A stretch of DNA of 13,320 nt from CAJBLF01 sp964430205 (GTDB taxonomy: Bacteria; Patescibacteriota; Gracilibacteria; Absconditabacterales; Absconditicoccaceae), in NCBI GenBank assembly GCA_964430205.1, contig CAYSER010000023.1, forward strand, positions 1-13,320, read 5' to 3'. Position 1 is the stretch's first letter. The number at the start of each line of letters is the position of its first letter. This document shows, one piece after another, positions 1 to 8,505 of the stretch. Both the position numbers and the translations under genes were made by a program. Below the pieces are notes generated by a model that worked only from the letters and a program-made list of their open reading frames with translations, was not told the origin of the DNA and made no database searches.

Positions 1-5
1 TAATT

Positions 6-76
6 CAGGATCAGTAGGAATCGAACCTACGACTACGGCTTCGGAGACCGACGTGATACCATTTCACCATGATCCT
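6..76 (-). tRNA. tRNA with anticodon CCG, probably tRNA-Trp(CCG) decoding CGG as tryptophan
   Basis: On the minus strand a full 71-nt cloverleaf can be drawn: a 7-bp acceptor stem (AGGATCA/TGATCCT), D stem GTGA/TCAC, anticodon loop CTCCGAA, T arm GTAGG-TTCGATT-CCTAC and discriminator G73; no CCA is encoded. The anticodon stem has one T-T mismatch at its base. The anticodon CCG would be called Arg under the standard code. However, A1-U72, G73 and the arm CGGTCTCCGAAGCCG closely match bacterial tRNA-Trp (CGGTCTCCAAAACCG), differing in the anticodon at base 36 only. D-loop position 20 is T, not the A used by arginyl-tRNA synthetase. Together with CGA/CGG standing for Trp in the neighbouring SufB, I infer tryptophan charging. 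C34 should read CGG only, so CGA would need another tRNA. Confidence 0.9.
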
Positions 77-95
77 ATACTATGCAAGCGGCAAT

Positions 96-147
96 CACTA
101 TATGATTTTTTTTCACAAAAAGACACAATATTGGATAACATATAGTG
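96..147. repeat. 9-bp perfect inverted repeat
   Basis: CACTATATG (96-104) is the exact reverse complement of CATATAGTG (139-147), separated by 34 nt that include an 8-T run. It lies between the end of the endonuclease gene and the 5' end of the tRNA, both on the minus strand, starting 19 nt upstream of the tRNA. It could be a processing or termination hairpin, but neither arm is followed by a T tract, so its role is unknown. Confidence 0.4.
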
Positions 148-207
148 TGGAGAATCTTTATTACGGAAATGCGTATAAAAAACAAGAGATGAAATATATG
201 ATCATCG

Positions 208-588
208 CTAATTTTTCCATATTTCATACGTCACACGTTTCTGAGCGATACAATTTTTCACCATCTGCTCATTCCTATTGAGCGTAGACGTTCATGACTT
301 TATTTCAAGGAAAACAATCCTCTGCAGATCACCCTTCGAGAGTCCATCGAAAACAATATAATCGACACCTTTCCCCAGAAACACCAAATCCTTGTAAGAA
401 TAAGGGAAATTCGGAAGTAGAGGAGCTATCTTTTCATGGACATTACCTAAGACAACATTACGTGACCTAATGACGGCATCACTCCTATGTCTCCTGATAG
501 CGATCATGAAGTACAATTTTGCTATGAGATACCCCACCAAAGATCAAATAATGATTCAGATAATGATCAACGGCAAATCTTGCCTCAT
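208..588 (-). CDS. Membrane-anchored endonuclease related to archaeal Holliday junction resolvase
   Basis: This 126-residue protein begins with one hydrophobic, glycine-spaced membrane segment (about residues 5-30), then a basic stretch RRHRSD and a small nuclease-like domain. Motifs NVVLGNVHEKIAPLLPNFPY, VDYIVFDG and IVFLEIKSG match the COG4741-type family distantly related to archaeal Holliday junction resolvase. D76/D81 and E95-x-K97 fit the D...ExK catalytic pattern of that fold. Three UGA codons (two in the membrane segment, one after LEIKS) must be glycine; read as stops they would cut off both the anchor and the conserved C-terminus. The ATG at 588 is chosen because it captures the whole anchor; it has no Shine-Dalgarno sequence. 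An anchored nuclease could handle incoming DNA, but the substrate is not known. Family assignment is fairly sure, function is inference. Confidence 0.75.
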
Positions 589-865
589 AAGGACGGATAA
601 AAAAAGGATAAAAAAGACAACAAGGAATATAGGGAAACCCGAAGATTTTACAATTCAAGAAGAGGGAAATAGATATTGATATGTAGTTATAATGATATGT
701 CAATAATATATAAGCAAAGAAATAATCAACCAAGGAGAAGAAAGGAAAAGATGAAGGAATCAGTCGATAAATTTTGCATTTTTGGCTGATTTCGGATATA
801 CTTGAGATAAGTCGGAATGTATAAACTTTTACGCTTCAAACTTTAGAATTTACGCTAAAGAAAGC
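589..865. other. Divergent intergenic region before the pilus block
   Basis: This region separates the minus-strand endonuclease from pilB. A TATAAT hexamer at 688-693 could be a -10 element for the plus strand, but I see no convincing -35 box 17 bp upstream. Immediately before pilB, CTTTAG (841-846) and CTAAAG (855-860) form a short hairpin with an 8-nt loop, 5 nt before the ATG at 866. A small ORF with the strongest ribosome site of the window lies at 751-810 and is listed separately. Confidence 0.3.
751..810 (+). CDS. Candidate 19-residue leader ORF before pilB
   Basis: With UGA as Gly this reads MKESVDKFCIFGGFRIYLR and stops at TAA. It is preceded by AAGGAG (732-737) and AAAGG (741-745), a purine-rich site better than that of any other gene here. 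It lies 55 nt before the pilB start and in another frame. It may be a leader peptide coupled to pilB, or chance. No homology is recognised. A frameshifted original pilB start is also possible but the peptide does not resemble a PilB N-terminal domain. Confidence 0.3.
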
Positions 866-2185
866 ATGGTAGAGATTGATTACAAAGCAAAACTAGATGA
901 GGCCGTCCTCCAATCGGACGTAGTGAAGATTTTTGATAATCTTTTGACCGTATCCGTAGAAAGAGGAGCATCAGATATCCATATCGAGCCTTTGGAGAAT
1001 TATTGCAGGATCAGGATAAGGATAGACGGAAGATTGCAAGAGCTTGTACAATACCCGAAGAACTTGCATGAAAGCATCATCTCCAAATTCAAGATTGAAT
1101 CAGGGCAGATGAGACCTGATGAAAAAAGGATACCCCAGGATGCAAGGGTATCGAGCAACACACTGACCAACAAAGAGATAGATCTCCGTGCAAACACGCT
1201 TCCGACCGTACGATGAGAATGTTTGGTCATGCGTATCGTAGATAAATCTAAGAAAATACCTCCTTTGGAGGATCTCGGTATCGAAGGAAGCAACAAAGAT
1301 GTCATCTTCAGACACCTGAAATATCCGAACGGTATCATCCTGATGACCTGACCGACAGGTTCGGGTAAAACGACGACACTTTATGCGTGCCTTGATTACG
1401 TAAATACCACAGAAGTGAACATCATCACCTATGAAGATCCAGTGGAAAATAAGATGGCAGGGCTCAATCAGGCACAGATAAGATCGGACATAGGATTCAC
1501 CTTTGCTAATGGACTCAGATGAGGATTGAGACAGGATCCGGACATTATGATGGTGGGAGAGATCCGCGATAGAGAAACCTTGGATATGGCTATGGAGTCA
1601 GCCATGACAGGTCATCTCGTATTCTCGACCGTACACACGAATTCATCAGCAGAGACAATTACAAGGGTATACAATCTCTGAGCGAAACCGTACATGGTAG
1701 TAGGAACATTCAATCTTGTGATGGCAGAAAGGCTGATCAGAAGGGTTTGCGACCATTGTAAAACACAAATATCTGTCAAAGACGATCCGAAATACATATT
1801 CGCGAAAGAGAGCTTCAGGAATTTCGATAAAGAAGCACTCAAGAAAGAGATCATCAGCAGAGGGATCAACCAGAAGCAACGAAATGATTTCATAAATGAA
1901 TCAGCGATTTACATAGGGACAGGGAAAGATCCGACAACATGAGAGAAGTGCCCGATATGCTGAGGTAGCTGATATAAAGGCAGAGTGGGTATCTTTGAGA
2001 TGATGGACTATACGGATGATCTCAAGAATCTCCTATTGGAAGGGAAATCATCATTCGAAGTCGAAAGCGTAGCATTGCAGAAAGGCATGATCAATCTCGA
2101 AAGGGATGGAATATTCAAAGTTATCAAAGGATTAACTACGTTAGATGAAGTATACAAATACGTCAAAGCAAGATTTGAAAGATAG
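866..2185 (+). CDS. pilB: Type IV pilus assembly ATPase PilB (GspE family), lacking the usual N-terminal domain
   Basis: Cytoplasmic hexameric ATPase that powers pilus extension, 439 residues. In order: the N2 domain with SDIHIEP near the start, a Walker A motif GPTGSGKT (162-169), Asp box ITYEDPVE, Walker B region DPDIMMVGEIRD (224-235), His box MTGHLVFSTVHTNS, and a zinc motif C295xxC298 ... C362xxC365 followed by GGSGYKGRVGIFE. Seven UGA codons fall at family glycines, including the first Walker A glycine and three in or beside the second CxxC, which fixes UGA as Gly. CGA at 1213 (LPTV-W-GE) is read as Trp. The protein is about 120 residues shorter than typical PilB because it starts directly at the N2 domain; no upstream in-frame ATG exists. 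pilC follows after 30 nt. Assembly rather than retraction ATPase is inferred from the zinc motif and pairing with PilC. Confidence 0.93.
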
Positions 2186-2215
2186 TAAGGAAGTGTTTTA
2201 TTTCATGTCGCCAGT

Positions 2216-3304
2216 ATGAGAATAAGCAAACTATGATTCTTCGAAAAGTTTGTAATCAAGAAGTTCTTCGCGCCAAAACTGAAGGAAAAGACAAATTTTT
2301 TCAGGTTATTGGCACTGGCACAAAGGTCATGATTAGGATTGAGGGATGCATTGATGTCAATCAGGCAATCCGAGACAAGCAAGTGAATGATCATGATCAT
2401 CCAGGATCTGATAGATCAGCTGACGCAATGATATACGCTTTCCAAAGCGATGACAAACCATACGTATTTTTTCCATAACGAAGAGGTCGCATTGATAGAA
2501 TCAGCTGAGACTATGGGTAATCTTCCTGAGATATTGGATCAGATCGCAATAGAGCTGGAAAATACGCAAAAGATAAATTCCAAGATAAAGAAAGCGCTGA
2601 CCTACCCGATCATGCTGATAATATTTGCGATCGCAGCAGTATTCATCCTATTGATATTCGTGATACCGACGATCGTAGGGATGTTCCCGAACCAGGAAAG
2701 CCTTCCTGGACTTACGAAATTCATGATGTCAGCATCCGACTTCCTCACAAGAGCATGGTACCTCATCGTCATTGCTGTGATAGGAGCAATCCTATTGTAT
2801 AAGTTTCTTTATACGAACGTCTTGCCGTTCAAGATATTCATAGACAAGATCATGGTTACGATACCGACAGTATCAGGAGTGGTAAAGACCTATTACATGT
2901 ATAGGTTCTCGAAGTTGCTCAGCGAGCTCTACAACGCATGAGTAAGCCCGATATTATCTCTAGAACTGATGAGCAATACGTTTAACAATTTCTTTTACAG
3001 GAAAAAGATGGTAGAGATCAAGGAGAATCTGAATGCATGATTCACATTTTCCGAATCCATGGAAGGATCATCGTTATTCGATCCAATCCTAGTACAGATC
3101 GTCCATGTAGGTGAAGATACCGGTAATATAAGCGAAGTGCTGGAGAAGATGGCAGATTTTTATCGTGACATACTCCAGACCAAGATAGATATCCTAATGA
3201 GTTTGATAGAACCTATCCTGATGGTATTCATCGCCGTCTTAGTAGGAGGGATCGTGTGAGCCATCTTCCTGCCAATGGCAGAATTAGTTAATGTCATCAA
3301 ATAA
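2216..3304 (+). CDS. pilC: Type IV pilus inner-membrane platform protein PilC (GspF family)
   Basis: Platform protein that couples the PilB ATPase to pilin insertion in the membrane. The 362-residue protein has the two-repeat T2SF layout: an N-terminal helical domain with RSGLGLRDALMSI and the hallmark ESAETMGNLPEILDQIA, membrane segments at about 130-157 and 181-200, a second domain with GVSPILSLELMSN, GFTFSESM and HVGEDTGNISEVLEKMA, and a last membrane segment near 330-355. Several UGA codons are needed as Gly, for example GVSPIL and VGGIVGAIFLP. It is slightly shorter than the usual 400 residues, losing mostly the N-terminus. It lies 30 nt after pilB, clearly in the same transcription unit. 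The ATG at 2216 gives MRISKLGFFEKF, typical of the family; no clear Shine-Dalgarno sequence is present. Confidence 0.92.
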
Positions 3305-3325
3305 TTTTATTTCCACCCAGAGAAG

Positions 3326-4051
3326 ATGAAAAAGATGTTCATGATAATGATGATATTCATATGATGATTAGTCAATTGTACGATAGCGCAGAATCAAGAG
3401 AATATATGAGTAGGAGACATCATCTTTCAAGAAGCTGCAGCGAACGAATCACAGGGATCGCAAATTGATCAGATAGGATACAACGTCGTCACGATGCACC
3501 TCACCCTAGCAGGGAAAGAAACAACATGATTCGGATATCAATCAGAGATATTGGATACCATCAAGACATTGGAAGAGCTCACCAAGAGAGATGTTATAGA
3601 GATGCTGACGATATCCTCAGACAAAGAGCAGACATTAGCGGGATATCTGTGATCATGTCAAGAAGCGCTCCAAAAGTGAGAGAGCATTTCCGCATACATG
3701 AAACAAGAGATGAATGTTTATAAACAGGACATGCAAGCATGCATCAACGACAAGGATGTTAGTGATAAGGAATATTTCAATGCGATTGAGAGATATGATC
3801 AGAATGCTATGGACACAACAATAAACAATTCGATAGCATACGAAAAATGCGCTACAGAAAATAGGATACGCTACAATGCCAAGACAAGCCTTGTCCAAAA
3901 GATGGTGTTCTATCTATGAACGCTCCAGAAAAAATATGATGTACTCTATGCAAAACAAGACATCCTGACACAGAATTTCGAGATATTCAGGGATAATATA
4001 TTGCCTGACCTCAACGAAATCAACGATTTGCTTGCCCAATATACATTCTAA
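3326..4051 (+). CDS. Secreted helical protein of unknown function in the pilus block
   Basis: I do not recognise this 241-residue protein. It starts with a clear signal peptide, MKKMFMIMMIFIGGLVNC..., likely cleaved after TIA (residue 21); Cys18 in LVNC is a poor lipobox, so lipoprotein status is doubtful. The mature part is predicted mostly helical, rich in Glu, Gln and Asp, with three cysteines (GSCQ, QACIND, EKCATE) that could form disulfides outside the membrane. UGA codons at 3362, 3365 and several later ones must be Gly for it to be open. It starts 21 nt after pilC with AGAGAAG just before the ATG, so it is probably co-transcribed. Position suggests a surface or periplasm-like partner of the pilus, which is inference only. 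Confidence 0.8.
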
Positions 4052-4145
4052 TCCAGAGATTGGAATTATGCCAATGGAATTGAAATATTGCAGCAAATAG
4101 CTACTCTCTAGGCAAGACGGATCTTATCCTGGAATATTTTTGTAT

Positions 4146-5345
4146 ATGGAAGCAAAAACGAAACTGAGAAAAAGGCATCAATTCCTTGTAATCATCGGAA
4201 TGATATGATTGGTTTTTTCTGGTATCTTCATCATAAGGTCATTCAGCCAAGCTAGAGTATACGATACCGTATCTGGCACCGAGATAATCGGCACAGGGAG
4301 CAACCTAAAAAAAGAAGTGTCTGCAATAAGAGATACGCTCGCAGCGAATGACGCAGTCAAACATCAAGATTATGAGACAGCATTGAAACTGATAAGCGGG
4401 GACAGGGAAGAAGATTATTACAACCGCGCCACCATACAGACGCTCTTAGCATACCAGAATGCGATGCAACAAAGCATATCCTGAATCGAATCAGCGAAAA
4501 TCCTGATTGCCCAAGCACAGCAGAATTTCGATATTGCACAAAATATAGCCAAATCATCGACGATCCGCGATGCAGCGACCAAGAACGGTAAAACCGCAGC
4601 ATCGCTGTCATCAGTAGTCGACATCAAAAGATGTTATGCTATCGGACAATCTGTCATGGTAAGCATCCAAGATATCGTAGCTATCATAGAGAAGATAAAA
4701 CACACATTGGATCAGGAAGCCATTGCGCTCAAGAGACGTTCAGGAACGATAGAGAAGACGTGTTATACCAGGCTATCTGCTATCATAGACACAAGCAAAG
4801 AGCAAGTGGGACTGCTGCAGATGCAGATGCAGAAGAACGATAGGGAATATTGATCGACATTTACGGAAAAGATTCAGGATCCCAAACAATGCATCGATGA
4901 ACCATTCGAGAACATCATGCCATCGATGATAAAGGGGGAACAAGGATTGATGGAATTCGATCGGCAACACACGAACTCTCTAGAAGCGATACAGTCCAAT
5001 GATAAGAAGCTCATGGCGGCGTTATGCGATCAGACCAAGAATGACTCACAGATAAATCAGGATATCGAGAGCGCAGTCCAGGATGTATTGCAGAAGCTTG
5101 AGGGAGACTGATGAGAGAAGGAAGACAAGCAGCATCAAAAAGCGACAGATCACGTGCAGTACAAGGATTTCTTTGACGAAAACGAACAAAAAGCATTGGA
5201 AGAAGTACAGAAAACCAATCAATGACGGATCGATACGATCCTGAATATCAGGAGCAAAGGAAATTATGAACCGGAAAAATATATCAACGACATGTTCAAC
5301 CAGTTCTATGGGAATAGCGGAGACTTCATCGATCTGCACAAATAA
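4146..5345 (+). CDS. Single-pass membrane protein with long helical exterior domain, unknown function
   Basis: Unrecognised 399-residue protein. A basic N-terminus (MEAKTKLRKRHQ) precedes one membrane segment at about 13-31; the rest is likely outside the cell. The first part (HQDYETALKLISGDREEDYY) resembles a TPR-like helical hairpin; the remainder is long amphipathic helices rich in Gln, Lys, Asp and Glu. Four evenly spread cysteine sites (KRCYA, KTCYT, KQCID, ALCDQ) could form disulfides. CGG codons at FD-W-QH and QG-W-ID are read as Trp, and UGA is used as Gly six times, including a UGA-UGA pair. It follows the previous gene by 94 nt. With pilB, pilC and the secreted protein it makes a four-gene block, suggesting a lineage-specific pilus accessory component (inference). 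Confidence 0.8.
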
Positions 5346-5406
5346 CCTATACGCTCTACCGTCTAGCATTACCCATTCCAGTATTTTACCTCCTACACCT
5401 ACCTTA

Positions 5407-6147
5407 ATGTTAAAAATAGGAAATCTCTCAGTTGAAGTAGACAAGAAGACAATATTGGAGAAGGTATCGATGAGGTTCGACCTAGGGAAGAATTATTGCA
5501 TCATAGGGAAGAACTGATCAGGAAAATCCTCGCTAGCCATGGCCATCATGGGACACCCCAAATACTCGATTACCGATTGAGAATTGAACATCGAAAATTG
5601 AAAATTGGAAATTGACCTCTTAGGTTTAGATCCAAATGAAAGAGCAAAACTCGGTATCTTCGTTGCTTTCCAGCATATCCCGGAAATCAAGGGCATCAAA
5701 CTGTTCGAGTTCCTGAAGTCTATCTATGACGCCAAACACGATACGGCTTCCACATTCCTAAGCTTTAAGAAAATCGTAGAGCCGATAGTTCACGAATTAG
5801 GCATTCCCATGGACTTCCTACGAAGAGATCTCAATGTCTGATTCAGTGGAGGAGAGAGGAGAAAAATCGAAATCCTGCAACTCGAATTGCTGCAACCGAA
5901 ATATATCTTCCTCGACGAAATAGACAGCGGACTCGATGTCGACGCCTTCAGATCAGTCGTCAAGATGATATCACAACTCAATCACGAGAACAATACCTTC
6001 ATCATCATCACGCATATCTTTGATATCATAGAACATATACCGATCGATAAGGTGTATGTAATGAGCCAAGGCAAGGTCGTAGAAGAAGGCGATCAGGAAG
6101 TGATACAGAGGGTCAAGGAAAATGGTTTTAGCCAACAAAACTTATAG
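5407..6147 (+). CDS. sufC: Fe-S cluster assembly ATPase SufC
   Basis: ABC-type ATPase that binds SufB in the cytoplasm and drives cluster assembly. The 246-residue protein has the full set of motifs: Walker A GKNGSGKS (34-41; Gly37 is UGA), Q-loop region IFVAFQHIPEI, signature GFSGGERRK from Gly145 (UGA), Walker B YIFLDEIDSGLD with D170/E171, and the switch histidine H203 in ITHIFD. LDEIDSGLD and GFSGGE are SufC hallmarks that separate it from transporter ATPases. Between Walker A and the Q-loop it has a few extra residues (GELNIENGKLEI) encoded by a repetitive GAAAATTG stretch. The ATG at 5407 is preferred over an upstream in-frame ATG at 5266, which lies inside the preceding gene. sufB begins 6 nt after the stop. 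No sufD is present. Confidence 0.95.
5576..5614 (+). repeat. GAAAATTG-type short tandem repeat inside sufC
   Basis: The stretch contains GAGAATTG, GAACATCG, GAAAATTG, AAAATTGG and GAAATTG in close succession, a degenerate 7-9 nt unit. It stays in frame and adds residues (NIENGKLEI) in a surface region between Walker A and the Q-loop. Similar AATTGAAAATTG arrays are, from memory, usually intergenic dispersed repeats, so an in-frame copy in a core gene is odd. Confidence 0.5.
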
Positions 6148-6153
6148 ATACTC

Positions 6154-7539
6154 ATGTCACTCAAAAACACCCTGGAATCAGCAGATAAGATAACGTATGA
6201 ATTCTACCTGAAAGGACTCACCGAAGAGACGGTCAGGAAGATTTCCGCTGCCCAAGAAGAGCCTGAATGGATGCTACAGCATCGCTTAGAATGCTTAAAG
6301 ATTTTCCAGAATATGGAATTGCCGACTCGATGACCCGACCTCTCAAAACTTGACTTGAATGATATTGTCTACTACGCTAAGCCACATCAAGATCAAGAAT
6401 GATACGCGAACAAGCGAGAGGATGTACCTCAAGAGATCAAGCAGAAATTCCAAAGATTGGGCATACCGGAAGCGGAACAGAAATATCTGGCTGGAGCAGG
6501 AGGGCAATACGATTCGCTCAACATCTACCACAAGATCAAAGACCAACGGGCAGCCAAAGGGATCATTTTTGAGGATATGCCTCAAGCGGTCAACAAATAT
6601 CCTGAATTGGTCAGGAAACACTTCATGAAACTAGTGCCGGCAGACGATCACATGTTCGCTGCATTGCATGGCGCGGTCCGAAGCGGAGGAACATTTATTT
6701 ATATTCCAAAGGGAGTGAAATTAACTGATCCGCTGCAAGCGTACTTCCGTATGAATACCTATGCAGGTGGTCAATTTGAGCACACTATGATCATCATTGA
6801 GGATGATGCCGAAGGTAGCTATATCGAAGGATGTTCAGCGCCGAAATTCGATAAAGCATCATTGCATGCCGGTTTGGTGGAGATCTTCGTAGGTAAAAAC
6901 GCCAAAATGAAATATTCATCAGTAGAGAACCGATCAACCAACACGTACAATCTCAATACCAAAAGGGCGATAGTAGGGGAGGGGAGCTATATGGAACGAG
7001 TCAATGGAAATCTCTGATCATGCACAACCATGCTCTATCCTTGTTCGATACTCCAAGGCGATCATAGCAAGACGGATATGCTCGGCATAGCGGTCGCAGG
7101 CCAAGGACAACATCAGGACACCGGTTCCAAAGTTATCCATATCGGGAACTATACCTCATCCAATATCGTAGCCAAATCGATCTCCAAAGGAGGAGGGACA
7201 AACACCTACCGCTGATTAGTCACCGTAGCGAAAGGATGTGAATACGCCGTAAACAATACCCAATGCGATGCGTTGCTCTTCGATGAGACCTCTAGATCCA
7301 ATACCATCCCCAAGATCCAATCGCACAACGAAACAGCCATCATAGCGCATGAAGCGAGCGCAGGAAAAATCGATGAATCTGAACTTTTCTACCTTATGTC
7401 ACGCTGACTGAGCAAGGACAAGGCAACCACTATGATCGTCAACGGATTTTTCTCATCAGTGATAAAAAAACTCCCGCTCGAATATGCAGGAGAACTCAAT
7501 AAATTAGTTGAGCTGGAAATGGAAGGAAGTATAGGATAA
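6154..7539 (+). CDS. sufB: Fe-S cluster scaffold subunit SufB
   Basis: Core scaffold on which SufBC builds iron-sulfur clusters; 461 residues, close to the usual 460-495. Recognised motifs include EPEWML, GPDLS, LGIPEAEQKYLAG, SGGTFIYIPKGV, LQAYFRMNT, YIEGCSAP, NLNTKRA, GQGQHQDTGSK, SKSISKGGGTNTYRG, CDALLFDETSRS (Cys371, the family's active cysteine region), AHEASAGKI, FYLMSRGLS and ELEMEGSIG. CGA codons fall at family tryptophans: PT-W59-GPDL, NK-W88-EDVP, AV-W176-SGG, EN-W260-STN and ME-W282-VNG; CGG at residue 132 also suits Trp. CGC and CGT remain Arg (YFRMNT, TYRG, MSRG). UGA is Gly at G60 and elsewhere. It starts 6 nt after sufC. With no sufD, SufB probably acts as a homodimer with SufC (inference). 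Confidence 0.96.
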
Positions 7540-7573
7540 ATAAGCCACATACTCACTAATCCTAGTCACTAAG

Positions 7574-8344
7574 CTAAATAAAGTACCCATACCTCTTAAT
7601 GAGATTTTTTAATTTTTCAGCGAAATCTGGATCGATAGTTTTGGAAAGCTCATAGAGCCTATTGATACTGGTATTATGCTTATTTTTCTTCAATAAGGAC
7701 TCCCAGATCTTGATATCCAGGGTGGTATGATATTTCCTTATCGCTTTCTTGACGAGCTCATTGATATAGCCTTGGGCGATCAGACCAGGATTATAAAGAC
7801 TTTCTACGATAGAAAGCTCGAGTCCTGCAACGGGAAAGATGATCTTACCTATAGCGACCTTCTTGGTCAGTTTCCAGAAGAACCTGAAAAGATTGTCGGT
7901 CTTGTTTTTGGCGTATGTCTTAAAAACAATCTGCTTATCATACATCACGACCTCGGTAGCCTGTTTATATTGATTGACTATAGAAAGCTCATCAGGGATA
8001 TCGAACGATGACATATTGAGTTCTAATGCTTTGATACCTCATATATATCGGTTCCCTTTGAGAAAGTCCGTGCAATGTTTCTTAACAAGAACCCGATAGA
8101 ACAGATCGACGATATCTTCCTTGGATACCTGATGCTCTGGATCCTTGACGAAGAACGTATTCTTTTTGACATTCTCGATATATCCCCTGATCTTGAGGTA
8201 ATAGATTGCCTTATACATCTTCTGTAACGAAAAATCTTCAGCAAGAGAGGATTTCAACAATGATCAGATTCTTTCCCCATCGATAAGCCTACCTTTGTAT
8301 TTCACCAACTTTTTGACAAGAGTGTCAAAAGACTTATTAGCCAT
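7574..8344 (-). CDS. AbiEi-like winged-helix protein (possible type IV antitoxin or regulator), solitary
   Basis: The 256-residue protein has an N-terminal winged helix (about 20-70, ending in LKIRGYIENVKKNTFFVKDP), the pattern of AbiEi antitoxins where RGYIERV...GVYV reads into a wing. A middle domain has the AbiEi-like NWYIGGIKALEL and SFDIPDELSIVNQY, then a helical C-terminus (SINRLYELSKTIDPDFAEKL). UGA codons at YI-G-GIK and RI-G-SLL and one CGA (N-W-YI) are bridged by code 37; the standard code would split it into fragments. AbiEi proteins repress their own operon and neutralise the nucleotidyltransferase toxin AbiEii. No AbiEii is adjacent: the next gene on this strand side is convergent sufB, 34 nt away. 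It may have become a plain regulator or have lost its partner. Family call is moderate. Confidence 0.65.
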
Positions 8345-8505
8345 AAATTAGTTCATACCTATAAATTAAGTACAAAAAAATGTAATGTTCTTTACAAAAA
8401 AATCAAGACGATTTTTCCACAAAAATTCAAACAGTTTTTCTATTGCATTTATTTTTTAAAAGGCTACAAAAACCATCACCAACATTTTTTATCACTTACT
8501 CTTCC
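8345..8505. promoter_or_regulatory. AT-rich divergent upstream region with repeated TACAAAAAAAT
   Basis: This 161-nt AT-rich stretch lies between the divergent AbiEi-like gene and the small ORF at 8506. TACAAAAAAAT occurs at 8371-8381 and again at 8393-8403, exactly 22 bp apart, which places both copies on one DNA face. This is immediately upstream of the AbiEi-like start, where an autoregulating protein would bind. No confident -10/-35 pair can be named. Confidence 0.35.

Noticed and set aside
6..76. tRNA-Arg(CCG)
   Set aside because: The anticodon suggests Arg, but the acceptor end, discriminator and anticodon arm are of the Trp type and CGA/CGG codons stand at Trp positions in SufB.
69..281. 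70-residue plus-strand ORF
   Set aside because: It overlaps the tRNA and the 3' end of the endonuclease gene and has no coding character.
5266..5406. Longer N-terminus for SufC from an upstream ATG
   Set aside because: It would overlap the preceding gene in another frame, and SufC proteins start at the residues encoded from 5407.
866..7539. Many broken genes or pseudogenes with in-frame UGA stops
   Set aside because: The UGA codons fall on conserved glycines in many unrelated genes and all genes end at TAA or TAG, so this is a code change and not decay.
8371..8403. CRISPR-like repeats
   Set aside because: There are only two short AT-rich copies with no spacer pattern; nothing else in the window resembles a CRISPR array.
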